Assembly (NCBI GenBank): GCA_051295955.1
Contig: JBPDWA010000006.1
Location: 62,001 to 126,000 of the forward strand
Origin: Enterococcus faecalis_A
Lineage (GTDB): Bacteria; Bacillota; Bacilli; Lactobacillales; Enterococcaceae
Direction of reading: 5' to 3'
DNA length: 64,000 bases
The notes under the pieces were generated by a model that made no database searches, was not told the DNA's origin, and saw only the letters and a program-made list of their open reading frames with translations. Each line of letters opens with the position of its first letter. Position 1 is the stretch's first letter. Shown piece by piece: positions 8,895 to 19,500 of the stretch. A program made the position numbers and the translations under genes.

Positions 8895-9995
8895 ATGAGA
8901 GGAATTTATTTATCCCAAGATTTAACGCACGCATTTGGTATTTCCGAGAAAATTAATCAACAAATTACCGAATTTGAAAAAAACGGCTATCAAGTAGCAA
9001 AACAGATTAATCCTCAAAGGAATTTATTTCACTTAGCTCGAAATCTAGTTCCTTTTTTTTCTGAGCAGTATTTTTATACTAAGGATCTCCCATGGCAAAA
9101 TTATGACTTTGCTTACATAAGAAAAGGTGCTGTTTTAGATAAAAGTGTTATTAATTTAGTCAAAAAAGCGAAAGCAGTCAATCCTAAAATCAAGCTAATT
9201 CTGGAAGTACCTACATATCCATATCTTGATGAGTTTAAAGGGCTGGTTAAATTGGATATTATGCTAAAGGAAAAACGGTGGACCAAAGCATTATCACGGT
9301 ATATTGATCGCATTGTCACCTATTCTGATGACCAAAAGATTTTTGATATTCCCTGCATCAATATTTCCAATGCTTATGACTTTGCAGCACTGGATTTTTC
9401 TAATCGTCACAAGCAGGCGTCCATCAATTTATTAGGGGTCGCTACGCTATGTTTTTATCATGGCTATGACCGGATTATTGAAGGATTAAGAAATTATTAC
9501 CAGAATCCTGACCAACCAATCAAGGTCACCTTTACTTTAGTAGGTGATGGTCCTGTATTAAAAGACTATAAAAAAATGGTGACAGAGTATCAATTAGAAG
9601 ATGTAGTATTTTTACAAGGGCGCAAGCAACTGTCAGAATTGGCTCCTTATTACACCGCTGCCGACATTGGAGTGGATTCATTGGCGCGACATCGATCTGG
9701 CGTTTCTTACAATAGTAGCTTAAAGGGTAAAGAGTATTTGGCTAAGGGATTGCCGATCATTTCAGGGGTAAAAACTGATTTAGATGAACGCAACTTACCG
9801 TTTTATTATCGTGTACCTAGCGATGAAACTCCAGTTGACATTAAAGCAGTCGTTGAATGGTACGAAAAGCTATTACAAACATCAACCAAAGCACAGTTGG
9901 CAGCAACCATCTTTAATTATGGAGAAGCAAACTTTACTTTTTCAACAACATTTGCTCCCGTTATTGATTATTTGAAAGGAGTTTTATATGACTGA
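8895..9995 (+). CDS. Family-4-like (GT-B) glycosyltransferase
   Basis: A 366-residue protein with a C-terminal GT-B half. This half has VTFTLVGDGPVLKDYKKMV, VVFLQGRKQLSELAPYYTAADIGVD and a KGKEYLAKGLPIISG segment in place of the usual GT4 'E..A.G.P'. The N-terminal half has weak similarity and may bind the acceptor. It starts three bases after the DUF2304 stop and overlaps the next gene by eight bases, so it is co-translated. The donor is likely a nucleotide sugar from this locus; the substrate is unknown. Confidence 0.82.
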   Translation: MRGIYLSQDLTHAFGISEKINQQITEFEKNGYQVAKQINPQRNLFHLARNLVPFFSEQYFYTKDLPWQNYDFAYIRKGAVLDKSVINLVKKAKAVNPKIKLILEVPTYPYLDEFKGLVKLDIMLKEKRWTKALSRYIDRIVTYSDDQKIFDIPCINISNAYDFAALDFSNRHKQASINLLGVATLCFYHGYDRIIEGLRNYYQNPDQPIKVTFTLVGDGPVLKDYKKMVTEYQLEDVVFLQGRKQLSELAPYYTAADIGVDSLARHRSGVSYNSSLKGKEYLAKGLPIISGVKTDLDERNLPFYYRVPSDETPVDIKAVVEWYEKLLQTSTKAQLAATIFNYGEANFTFSTTFAPVIDYLKGVLYD

Positions 9996-10989
9996 TTTGG
10001 TAAGTGTAATTGTTCCCGTTTATAATGCTGGAAATTATTTAGCAGAATGCATCGAAAGTGTTTTGCAACAAACGTTTACTGCCATTGAGCTTATTTTAGT
10101 TGATGACGGCTCCTCTGATCGTTCAGTTGAAATTGCTGAAGCGTATGCTGCAAAGGATGCTAGAATTCGTTTTTATACTCAAAAAAACCAAGGGCAATCT
10201 AGTGCTCGGAATCACGGTATCCGTCAGTCTAGCGGCAATTATTTGTTGTTTGTGGATAGTGATGATTGGATAACGCCCTACCACGTGGAAGAACTATATC
10301 AAGCGCTAAAAGCAACAAACTCTCGAGTTGCAATGAGCTGTTTTTCCAAAGATCAACAGCAATTAAGTATGACCTTCAACCGTGAATTCCAAGTGGTTAA
10401 AGGTACTTTTATTGAATTAGCAAATAAATTGTATCAATCACCATTTCCAGCAATGTCCGCTTGGTGTAAATTATATGATCGCAACTTATTTAAAGATGTT
10501 CGTTTTCATGAGGGAACAATTTATGAAGACGGTATCCTATTTTATGAAATTATTGATCAAATCGAGCAAATGGCTGTCGTAAAAAGCAATAGTTACTACT
10601 ATAGAACGGCAGAAAATTCTACTTTGACTAGTAAAATCAGTCGCAAAAATTTTGATGTTTTTAAAAAGAATGCTATTTTACAAAGATTCTTTGAAGAAAA
10701 GCACCCGGATCAAATGCAGCACTTTTATCATCGCTCCTTAAACTTAAACGACGTTATTGCCGTGAAAAGTTATCAGGATGATCGAAAAAATGCCTTGAAT
10801 AAAGAGTTAATTGAAGCCTTATATCAACAAAATAAAATCTTTGCTAAATCGTTTATTTTAAGAAAATGGTTATACAGCAACCTGTTTTTATATCGCAGCT
10901 TTTTATTTACTATAAGCAAAGTGTATGCAATCAATCAAGAAGGAAATGAATCGAAAATAAAAAAAATCATTCGTAAAGTGGTCAAATAG
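9988..10989 (+). CDS. Family-2 glycosyltransferase
   Basis: A 333-residue GT2 with the complete N-terminal domain: VSVIVPVYNAGNYLAECI, LVDDGSSDRS (donor-binding Asp pair), QGQSSARNHGI and FVDSDDWITPYH (metal-binding DxD-like). Residues after about 220 form an acceptor-binding or membrane-associating helical tail. GAAAGGAG lies before the ATG and the gene overlaps the upstream GT by eight bases. It resembles WaaB/EpsJ-type polysaccharide transferases. Confidence 0.88.
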   Translation: MTDLVSVIVPVYNAGNYLAECIESVLQQTFTAIELILVDDGSSDRSVEIAEAYAAKDARIRFYTQKNQGQSSARNHGIRQSSGNYLLFVDSDDWITPYHVEELYQALKATNSRVAMSCFSKDQQQLSMTFNREFQVVKGTFIELANKLYQSPFPAMSAWCKLYDRNLFKDVRFHEGTIYEDGILFYEIIDQIEQMAVVKSNSYYYRTAENSTLTSKISRKNFDVFKKNAILQRFFEEKHPDQMQHFYHRSLNLNDVIAVKSYQDDRKNALNKELIEALYQQNKIFAKSFILRKWLYSNLFLYRSFLFTISKVYAINQEGNESKIKKIIRKVVK

Positions 10990-11035
10990 TAGGCATTGAT
11001 CAGGAAAAATGAGCGTAAGAATAAGGTGGAATGCA

Positions 11036-12454
11036 ATGAAAACAATTTTTAGAACCGGGTTAATCTTCACTGCAATGGGGCAATACAGCAATACTTTGAT
11101 ACAATTAGTGATCAATATGATCCTCTCACGACTGATTCCAGTTGAAGATTTTGGAATAATTGCCACAGTCCAAGTCTTTTTAGTATTCTTTCAGAATATG
11201 GTTTCTGCGGGAATGGGACCTGCTATTATCCAAGATAAAAAATTAAAAGGAAAAGACTATGGTGTATTATTTAACTATACAGCAGTTTTTGCAATCACAT
11301 TTGCTATATTATTTGGTTTTCTAGGCGGACCAATCGCACATTTTTACCATAATAAAATTTACACACAGTTGTTTTGGGCAATGTCTATTATTATTATAGC
11401 TGAAGGTATGAACGTAGTACCAACTGCCTTATTAAATAAAGAATTGCGCTTTAAAACATTAAACACGAGATTATTGATTTGTAATCTTGCTGGAGCGATT
11501 GTCGGTGTGATTGCAGCTTTCTCGGGGCTAGGTGTCTACACTTTGATTATTAGTACAACTGTTCCTGCTGTCGGTACCTTGATTATTAATTTTTTTATAG
11601 TGAAAATAGAATATACGACCAGTTTTGCGCTAGCTCCCTTAAAGGAAATTGCTAAGTTTTCCATTCATCAATTAGGTTTTAACTTAACTAACTATTTTTC
11701 AAAAAATACAGATAATCTTTTGGTGGGGAAATTTTTAGGAGAAGCTCCTTTAGCAAACTATCAAAAAAGCTATCAATTGATTACGTTACCAAACATTATA
11801 TTTATCGGGATCTTGGGCCCTGTACTTCAACCTATTTTAGCAAAGCACGAAGAGGATGTAGCGTTGATTAAGACCACCTTTTTAAAAATTGTTCATGTAT
11901 TGGCCTTAGTGACGTTTCCGTTAGCAGCTTTTATGGTTATCAATGCTGAATCGATTATTATCTTTTTATTTGGTAAAAATTGGTTTAGTGCAGTCCTTCC
12001 TTTTGCGATTCTTGCTTCTACCACTTGGGCGCAAACGTTGACTGCGGCCACAGCTAGTATTTTTATGGCCAGAAACCAATCGAAATTATTACTGATATCT
12101 GGTTTGATTGCAACTTTTAATATGGTATTATTTACCTCTTTAGGGATTTTTTGGGGTAGTACTGTAACAGTGGCAATTTTTGTAGCTATTTTTTATCTAG
12201 TGAATTTTATAACAACCTATTGGATCTTGATGAAAAAAGTCTTGAATAGTAATTTTATGGAAATACTTAAACAATTGATAAAGCCATTTGTTTTCGGCGT
12301 CACTATGCTGGCTTCTCTATATGTGATAAATGGGATTGTATCAATCGGTAATAACTTTCTTTCGTTAGTTGTTAATGGAATATGCTTTTTAGTTCTTTTT
12401 AGTCTTTTAGTAATTGCTACTGGTGAATTAAAAGAAATTAAGGAGTTATTTTAA
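11036..12454 (+). CDS. Polysaccharide flippase (PST/MOP family, Wzx-like)
   Basis: A 472-residue membrane protein with about 12-14 hydrophobic segments, of the polysaccharide transporter branch of the MOP superfamily. The start region (LIQLVINMILSRLIPVEDFGIIAT) is typical of these 'lipopolysaccharide biosynthesis proteins', and QKSYQLITLPNIIFIGILGPVLQP is the conserved middle part. It would flip an undecaprenyl-linked saccharide across the membrane. The ATG at 11036 follows AAGGTGG. An earlier in-frame ATG at 11009 has no clear ribosome site. The locus therefore has a flippase as well as an ABC exporter. Confidence 0.87.
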   Translation: MKTIFRTGLIFTAMGQYSNTLIQLVINMILSRLIPVEDFGIIATVQVFLVFFQNMVSAGMGPAIIQDKKLKGKDYGVLFNYTAVFAITFAILFGFLGGPIAHFYHNKIYTQLFWAMSIIIIAEGMNVVPTALLNKELRFKTLNTRLLICNLAGAIVGVIAAFSGLGVYTLIISTTVPAVGTLIINFFIVKIEYTTSFALAPLKEIAKFSIHQLGFNLTNYFSKNTDNLLVGKFLGEAPLANYQKSYQLITLPNIIFIGILGPVLQPILAKHEEDVALIKTTFLKIVHVLALVTFPLAAFMVINAESIIIFLFGKNWFSAVLPFAILASTTWAQTLTAATASIFMARNQSKLLLISGLIATFNMVLFTSLGIFWGSTVTVAIFVAIFYLVNFITTYWILMKKVLNSNFMEILKQLIKPFVFGVTMLASLYVINGIVSIGNNFLSLVVNGICFLVLFSLLVIATGELKEIKELF

Positions 12455-12505
12455 AAAATTAAAAATAGAGAAGAAATTTAGTGGTCAGCTATTAGCTTTT
12501 AATGG

Positions 12506-12511
12506 TAAAAT
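12506..12511 (+). promoter_or_regulatory. Possible extended -10 promoter for the muramidase
   Basis: TGGTAAAAT forms an extended -10 element 36 bases before the TTG start. No good -35 was seen. Confidence 0.3.
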
Positions 12512-12546
12512 AAGTATATATTATTAGCAGAAAGGATGTTGTCAAT

Positions 12547-14289
12547 TTGGCGAAAGTTTTAAAATCTAGTTTATGGGGGATGGTAACGGTACTAGCAGTT
12601 TCTACGGTTCCGTTGGTGTCTGCAGAAGAAATGACAACTAGCAGTACAAGCAGTAGTACAGCTGAGAATACAGTTGCTACTTCACAAGAACAAAATACAG
12701 GATCAACTACTGAAAGTGAAAATATAACGAGTACTACTGAAAGTAAAACAGCAAGCACTGACACGGCACCTAGCAAAACTTCCGAGTCAAGCGACTCAAA
12801 AGAGAGTTCCGAGGGTCAGACAAGTAGTTCAGAACCAGCTTTTGTTAAAGGTGAAAAAGATGAAGAACACGCGATGGGCGGGAAAACATATACTGATCAC
12901 AAAAGAACAAAGAGGTCAGCTGTTGCTTACTCTATGAGTATCTTAGATCAGAACTTACCGAGTGCAGATTTTATCGATGTATCTTCATGGAATGGCGAAA
13001 TCACTGTTGATATGTACAAAAAACTAAAGTCTTATGGCGTTAAAGGTGTTGTTGTAAAATTAACAGAAGGGGCTCCTAATCCCTACCGAAATGAATATGC
13101 CCGTTCACAAATTAATAATGCTAAGGCAGCAGGTTTAAAAGTAAGTGCGTATCACTTTGCTCGTTATTTCAATGCCAGTGAAGCAAGAGCTGAAGCAAAT
13201 GAGTTTGTTCGTTATGCTAAAGAGTTGGGCCTGGGGCCAGAGACAATAATGGTTAATGATATTGAAAAGGATGACACGCTAACAAGTGCTGCAACAGACA
13301 ATTCATTGGCTTTTGCTGCTCAACTTCGTGCGCTTGGCTATGGAAATGTTATTCATTATTCTTATGCAGCAGTCTTTAATTCCGGTATTTTAAATGTGGC
13401 TCGATTAGGTGGACCGGCTTCAGTATGGATTGCACAATATCCATATACACCGTCAAAAAATAACTTGCTTCATACAAATTATGCAGCTTGGCAATGGGCT
13501 AGTACAATGACTTTTCCGGGTGTTAATGCCCCAATTCCTTTTGATGTTTCTATTGACTATACGAAGCGCTTTACAGCTCCAAATACTCCTCTTTTAGATA
13601 TGACTTATCGAGCGGGAGATGTTGTTTTATTTGGTGATTGGAATGGTGATGGCAAAGATACTGTTGCGATTAAACGTGGGAATACCTTTTACTTCAAAAA
13701 TAGTTTAGCTGGCGGTAATGCAGATATTGTTTTAACTTTTGGTAATCCAACGGATGAAGCTCTTGTTGGTGATTGGAATGGCGATGGCAAAGACACAATT
13801 GCTGTCCGTCGCGGGAATGTTTTTTTCTTTAAAAACAGCTTAACTCCTGGAAATGAAGATGTTAGACTGGCATATGGCAATCCAACGGATGATGCTGTAG
13901 CTGGCGATTGGAATGGTAGTGGTAAAGATTCGATAGCTGTCCGACGTGGTAACACATTTTTCTTTAAAAACAACTTAATTCCTGGAAATGAGAATCTTCG
14001 GCTAAGCTATGGTAATTCTTCTGACCAAATTTTAGTTGGTGATTGGACAAAAGCAGGGAAAGATTCAATCGCTGTCCGACGTGGTAATACAACTTACGTT
14101 AAATATAACTTAACACCAGGCTTTGATGATCTTTCATTTTCATATGGTAATCCTAATGACAAAGCCTTTGCTGGTGATTGGAATGGTAATGGCCAAGATA
14201 CACTTTTGGTTCAACAAGGGTCTGCTTTCCAAGTTAGAAACAGTTTAAGCGGTGGTTGGGCTGACTTAAGTTTTAAACTAGAAGAATAG
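12547..14289 (+). CDS. Secreted GH25 muramidase with five C-terminal GDWNGDGKD repeats
   Basis: A 580-residue secreted protein. A signal peptide (about 1-26, ending near VSAEE) is followed by a Ser/Thr/Glu-rich linker (about 27-100). A GH25 lysozyme domain (about 139-340) starts at FIDVSSWNG (Asp144) and has VNDIE (Asp238, Glu240), matching GH25 catalytic acids. Residues 363-580 are five repeats, each exactly 45 residues, of GDWNGDGKDTIAVRRGN type (FG-GAP/VCBS-like), probably binding wall polysaccharide or calcium. TTG start with GAAAGGATG upstream. Lying inside a polysaccharide locus, it probably cuts peptidoglycan where polymer is attached or exported; this role is inferred. Confidence 0.9.
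   Translation: MAKVLKSSLWGMVTVLAVSTVPLVSAEEMTTSSTSSSTAENTVATSQEQNTGSTTESENITSTTESKTASTDTAPSKTSESSDSKESSEGQTSSSEPAFVKGEKDEEHAMGGKTYTDHKRTKRSAVAYSMSILDQNLPSADFIDVSSWNGEITVDMYKKLKSYGVKGVVVKLTEGAPNPYRNEYARSQINNAKAAGLKVSAYHFARYFNASEARAEANEFVRYAKELGLGPETIMVNDIEKDDTLTSAATDNSLAFAAQLRALGYGNVIHYSYAAVFNSGILNVARLGGPASVWIAQYPYTPSKNNLLHTNYAAWQWASTMTFPGVNAPIPFDVSIDYTKRFTAPNTPLLDMTYRAGDVVLFGDWNGDGKDTVAIKRGNTFYFKNSLAGGNADIVLTFGNPTDEALVGDWNGDGKDTIAVRRGNVFFFKNSLTPGNEDVRLAYGNPTDDAVAGDWNGSGKDSIAVRRGNTFFFKNNLIPGNENLRLSYGNSSDQILVGDWTKAGKDSIAVRRGNTTYVKYNLTPGFDDLSFSYGNPNDKAFAGDWNGNGQDTLLVQQGSAFQVRNSLSGGWADLSFKLEE
13633..14289 (+). repeat. Five in-frame tandem repeats, exact 135-base period
   Basis: The GG(T/C)GATTGGA element starts at 13633, 13768, 13903, 14038 and 14173, so each repeat is exactly 135 bases (45 codons) with no indels. 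The copies differ mostly at silent or conservative sites, which shows an old duplication kept under selection rather than a fresh expansion. The last copy is slightly divergent (NGQDTLLVQQG). Confidence 0.95.
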
Positions 14290-14320
14290 TTTAAAAATTT
14301 CTTTTTAGAAATATAGAAAG

Positions 14321-14352
14321 CGCGTTTCCAAGAAAGGAGAGGCGCGTTTTTT
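14321..14352 (+). terminator. Intrinsic terminator after the muramidase gene
   Basis: CGCGTTTC (14321-14328) pairs with GAGGCGCG (14339-14346, two G-T pairs), followed by six T. Confidence 0.75.
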
Positions 14353-14566
14353 ATTAGCAATGATATCAAGTATAGATTTATACTTTTTTTAAGATTATAT
14401 TTAGTAAAGTGACCTAAATCATAAATATCTTTCTGAAAATAGAGAATATAAAGCTTCCTTGCTTTTCGTCGCCATTTTCAGTAAAATGTTGTTATTGGTT
14501 TAAAATACCGACTTTGTTTATTTTCAATGGAAAAAACAAAAGGTTAGAATCGGAAGGATAGATAAA

Positions 14567-15370
14567 ATGTTAAACGACTTATTTTCTTTTTTTACTGAAA
14601 TTTTTAAGAATAGAAAATTGTTAATACAGTTTTCTTATAATGATTTTAAATCACGCTATGCAGGCTCGATGTTCGGAATTATTTGGGCATTCGTTAACCC
14701 ACTGGTTATGGTATTTACGTACTGGTTTGTATTTGGTTTTGGATTAAAAGCTGTTCCAACTGAAGGAATTCCATTCATTGTCTATTTAGTGACAGGAATT
14801 GTTCCATGGTTTTTCTTTTCTGATGTATTAGCAAGTGGAACAGGTGTCTTTAGAGAATATAGTTATTTGGTAAAAAAAGTAGTTTTTAATATCAAAATAT
14901 TGCCTACTGCTAAATTGTTATCAAATTTCTATACTCATATTTTCTTTTTAGCTGTTACATTTATTTTAACTTTTATTTACGGTATTTTTCCTAGCATACA
15001 GACGCTGCAAATTCTGTATTATTTAATTTGTTTAAGTGCTTTTTTAACTGGATTAACTTGGATTACAGCTTCAATTCAACCCTTTTTTGCAGATATTAGT
15101 CAACTCATTGCGGTTATTATGCAAGCCTTAATGTGGTCGGTTCCGGTATTATGGAGCCCTCAATCATTCCCTGACTGGGTTATCAAAATTTTGAAATTTA
15201 ATCCTTTGTATTATGTAATAAATGGTTATCGTGAAGCTTTTTTAAGCCAAGGATGGTTTTGGCATCATTGGTTGCAAACTGTCTACTTTTGGAGCTTTAC
15301 AATCATCTTATTACTAGTAGGATCAATTATATTTAAACGTTTAAGACCTCATTTTTCTGACGTGTTATAA
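14567..15370 (+). CDS. Polysaccharide ABC exporter permease (TagG/Wzm type; EpaL-like)
   Basis: A 267-residue ABC-2 type permease with six hydrophobic segments. The N-terminal amphipathic stretch ends in QFSYNDFKSRYAGSMFGIIWAF, the signature of TagG/Wzm/RfbA exporters, and FNPLYYVINGYREAF near the C terminus is also typical. It pairs with the ATPase starting 21 bases downstream to export a lipid-linked polymer. Its position before two big glycosyltransferases matches epaL-epaM in E. faecalis (from memory). ATG with a GGAAGGAT site. Confidence 0.92.
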   Translation: MLNDLFSFFTEIFKNRKLLIQFSYNDFKSRYAGSMFGIIWAFVNPLVMVFTYWFVFGFGLKAVPTEGIPFIVYLVTGIVPWFFFSDVLASGTGVFREYSYLVKKVVFNIKILPTAKLLSNFYTHIFFLAVTFILTFIYGIFPSIQTLQILYYLICLSAFLTGLTWITASIQPFFADISQLIAVIMQALMWSVPVLWSPQSFPDWVIKILKFNPLYYVINGYREAFLSQGWFWHHWLQTVYFWSFTIILLLVGSIIFKRLRPHFSDVL

Positions 15371-15391
15371 ACAAAGATTGGAGATAAAATT

Positions 15392-16597
15392 ATGTCTGGT
15401 TATGCTATTGAAATAAAAAATTTGACGAAAACATACAATATGTATGCAAAACCAAATGATCGCTTAAAGGAGGCGCTGAATCCTTTTAAAAAAAGCTACC
15501 ATGAAATTTTTTATGCGTTGAAAAATGTGAATATTTTTGTCGAAAAAGGTGAAATGATTGGTTTTGTAGGCGAAAATGGTTCTGGAAAATCAACCTTACT
15601 AAAAATTATTACAGGGGTACTTACACCTAGTGAAGGAAGCATCGAAATTGATGGGAAAATTGCTGCTCTATTAGAATTAGGTTCGGGATTTAATCCAGAA
15701 TATAGTGGATATGATAATATATTTTTAAATGGGATGGTTCTGGGTTTTTCTCGGGAAGAGATTCATGAAATGGTAGATGATATTATAGCATTTGCTGATA
15801 TAGGTGATCACATTAATCAACCGGTTAAAACATACTCTAGTGGGATGTTTGTACGTTTGGCTTTTGCAGTAGCCATCAATGTTGATCCTGATATCTTAAT
15901 CGTTGATGAGGCCTTAGCAGTAGGAGACTTGGAGTTTCAATTGAAATGTATGGAAAAGTTTACTGAACTAAGAAATTCTGGAAAGACAATTCTTTTTGTT
16001 TCGCATGATATTAATGCTGTTCGTCGTTTTTGTGACCGGGTTTATTGGTTAAGAAATGGCGAGGTCGTTTCAGAAGGAAAAACTATGGAAGTTACCGAAG
16101 AGTATGATAATTATTTAAAGCGGAAGTCAATCAAGTCAGTTGATCGTGAAAAAACGAAAGTTGAAGAGCATGGTGCTCCTGATATTGTTAATGTAATAAA
16201 AGCTGATCTTTTAGGAGATGACATGAAACCACTGGAAATGGTACAGCAAGATCAATCAGTTATTGTAAAAATAGAATACGATGTAAAAGATGACTCTATA
16301 AAAAAACCAGTTTTAGGGGTTGCCATACGAACAGTAAGCAATCAATATGTTTGTGGGTTAAACACGTTACTTGATGAATCCACAATTCCTTGGCAAAAAG
16401 GGAAAAATGAATTTTATTTGCATTATAATAAAATGGCTTTATTGAGTGGGGAATATTATTTTGATATAGCAATTTTTGAAGAAAATGCAACAGTTCCATT
16501 GGTTTACAAAACAAAGTTTATAAACATGTTTATTACAGGGAAATACGTTGGAGAAGGCATCGTTGTATTAGATCATGAATGGAAGGATTCAGTATAA
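15392..16597 (+). CDS. Polysaccharide ABC exporter ATP-binding protein with Wzt-like C-terminal domain (EpaM-like)
   Basis: A 401-residue ATPase. Walker A GENGSGKST is at residues 60-67, the signature region YSSGMFVRLAFAVAI follows, and Walker B is ILIVDEALAVGD, a TagH/Wzt hallmark. Residues after about 245 form a β-rich domain (DIVNVIKADLLGD... AVRTVSNQYVCGLNT-like) resembling the Wzt carbohydrate-binding domain that selects finished chains. The gene overlaps the following methyltransferase-GT gene by one base (TAATG), suggesting translational coupling. Confidence 0.93.
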   Translation: MSGYAIEIKNLTKTYNMYAKPNDRLKEALNPFKKSYHEIFYALKNVNIFVEKGEMIGFVGENGSGKSTLLKIITGVLTPSEGSIEIDGKIAALLELGSGFNPEYSGYDNIFLNGMVLGFSREEIHEMVDDIIAFADIGDHINQPVKTYSSGMFVRLAFAVAINVDPDILIVDEALAVGDLEFQLKCMEKFTELRNSGKTILFVSHDINAVRRFCDRVYWLRNGEVVSEGKTMEVTEEYDNYLKRKSIKSVDREKTKVEEHGAPDIVNVIKADLLGDDMKPLEMVQQDQSVIVKIEYDVKDDSIKKPVLGVAIRTVSNQYVCGLNTLLDESTIPWQKGKNEFYLHYNKMALLSGEYYFDIAIFEENATVPLVYKTKFINMFITGKYVGEGIVVLDHEWKDSV

Positions 16598-19500
16598 TGA
16601 AATATGATTTCGAATTGTCTTTAGATGAACACACAAGTGTGGGAAAGATTGTCTCTCAAATAAAAGACCATAGTTCAGTATTAGAATTTGGCCCTGGTAA
16701 TGGTCGTATGACTCGATATTTAATTAGTGAAAAAAAATGTTCAGTATCTATCGTTGAATTTGATCAAGAACTTTATGAAAATGTGATGAAATATGCACAT
16801 GATGGCTTTTTAGGTGATATTGAAAAATATGATTGGACAGAATATTTTGATGGGAAAAAGTATGATTATATTGTTTTTGCGGATGTATTAGAACATTTAT
16901 CTAATCCGGAACTAACCTTAGAAAAAGTTATTCCTTTTTTAGCGAAAGACGGCAAACTTCTTATTACTTTTCCAAACATAGCCCACAATTCAGTTCTTAT
17001 TGATTTATTTAACAATAAACTAGATTGGAATCAATACGGGTTATTGGACAAGACTCACAATACTTTTTATACACAAAGCGGTTTTGAGAAACTTTTTGGA
17101 CGTTTAGGGTTAAATATAGCCATTGAGGATTACACATATTCCCAAGTTGGACAAAATGAAATTCAGGCTTTTTATGAAGACCTACCAATCAGTAGTCAAT
17201 ACGATTTTAAAAACAGGTTATTTGGAGAAGTTTATCAATATTTTTATGTATTACAAACAGCTCCGGTAAGTAATGCTGTTCGAAATATACCTGAAAATTC
17301 CAATTTTGTAAAACAGTTAAGACTTGAATACAATCATCCAACGAAAGTTGAAAAAGCAATGCTTTTGATGAACAATTACACTGGTGAAGGAAAAGATCAA
17401 TTATTAACAATACCGACTGATTTAAAATCCTTAAAAATATTTCCAGCAAATAATCCTTCTATTGTTCGTTTTAAAGCAATAAGTGCCAATAAAGAAATTA
17501 GAAAAATAGAAACGAATGCCGTGTGGAATAGTGAAAATATCTTTATCTTCCAAGATGCTAACGGCTATTTAAGTATTGATGGAAGCCTTATAAATAAAAA
17601 TGAATTAAACGTAGTTTTTGATTTTATTTATGATGGCGTATACTCAGAGATTCAAGAATTACTTTTCGCTTATATACAAAAGCAAAATAGAGAAGTGAAA
17701 AAGTTAAGAGATGTTCTACTGAAATCAGAACAAGAAAATAACTTAAAACAAGAAATTATGTTTCAAAGATTTAACGAAGTTACCAAGCAACTGGATTCTA
17801 GTAAATGGTTCACTAAAAAAAGTACACCCAAAACAGAACGTGAAAAATTAATCACTATTAAAATTGAATCTATAGACAATGATGAAGAATTAAATACAGC
17901 GATTGTAAAAGGTTGGGGTTATTCCAATCAAACGAAGGAGCCACTACGTTACGACTTACAAAGTAACGAAGGTGCTTATTTTAAAGTAACTCCTTTAAAT
18001 CGCCAAGATGTCATTGAAGTTTGCGACCTCCCGAAAGGAAATAAATATGGTTTTATCATTGAAATTGAAAATTTTCAAATTGCTAAATACCTGCATATGA
18101 TCATTTCCACTACCAATAACGAAAAAGTTTATATGAAAATAAACAGATATAACTTATCGGAAGCTAACGTTATGCAACGTTCTCGCTATTTGCTAGGAAG
18201 TTTACGACAAAAAGGGCTTATCAATACGATTAAAGCTTACAAGGAAAGAAGACAGCAGCAAAATTGGTATGATAACTGGATTGCAGAAAACGAACAGTTT
18301 GATCAAGAGTCAATTATTTCAGAAATTGCTTCATGGTCTTTTCAGCCTAAAATTTCAATTGTAGTACCAGTCTACAATATAGAAGAAAAGTGGCTTAAAA
18401 TTTGTATTGAATCGCTTCAAAAACAATTTTATTCCAATTGGGAATTATGTATCGCAGACGATGCTTCAACGGAAAGTTACATTAAGCCCTTCTTAGAAAA
18501 AAATATGGAAGAAGACTCAAGAATTAAAGTAGTTTTTAGAGAAAAAAATGGTCATATTTCTGAAGCGACAAATTCAGCTTTAGGCATCGCTACTGGAGAA
18601 TATATTGGATTTATGGATAATGATGACGAATTGGCTCCCAATGCTTTGTATGAAGTTGTGAAAGCATTGAATGAAGATCCAAAGATAGACTTTCTTTATA
18701 CAGATGAAGATAAAATTGATGTGCGAGGCAAACGATTTGATCCATTCTTTAAACCAAATTGGAATGAAGAGTTATTATTGGGACATAATTATATTACTCA
18801 TTTTGTTGTAGCTAAAAGAGACCTAGTTATTGTGCAAGTCGGAGGATTACGTGACGAATTTAATGGAAGTCAGGATTATGATTTTGTTTTAAGAGCAACT
18901 GAAAAGGCTACTAAGATTTATCATATTCCTAAAGTATTGTATCATTGGCGAACCGTGGAGACTTCGGTTGCCTTTGATCCTCAAAGCAAGGAATATGCTT
19001 ATATAGCTGGTCGAAAAGCCCTTAAAGAAGCTTTAAAACGTCGTAAGCTATCCGGAGAAGTTCAAATGACGAAAAACTTTGGCGCATATAAAATTAATTA
19101 CAAGTTCACTGTAAATCCGAAAGTCAGTGTGATCTTTACCGGAGATAACGATCTCATAGAAAAAAATCTAAAGAAATTCTTAGAAAAAACTTATTATGAT
19201 AATGTTGAGTTTCTAATTCCATCCTCTTTGAAAAATAAGCTAGCACCAATTGATCGGCGGTTGAAATTTGTCGATACATTATCACTTAACCAACAAGCAT
19301 TTACGACAGAGGGGGAATTTATCTGTTTTATCAATAGCGGTGTAATACCAAAAAATTCAAGCTGGCTAGATGAATTAATTAATTTAGGTCAAAAAAATGA
19401 TGTGGGTATTGTTGGTGGTAAAATCATCGATGCCTTTGACACAATTCTTAATGTTGGAGTAGCTATTGATGAAAAAAAATGTGAAGTCATATACGAACAA

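Noticed and set aside
13689..13973. - strand ORF of 94 codons within the muramidase repeats
   Set aside because: It only mirrors the repeated + strand codons and has no ribosome site.
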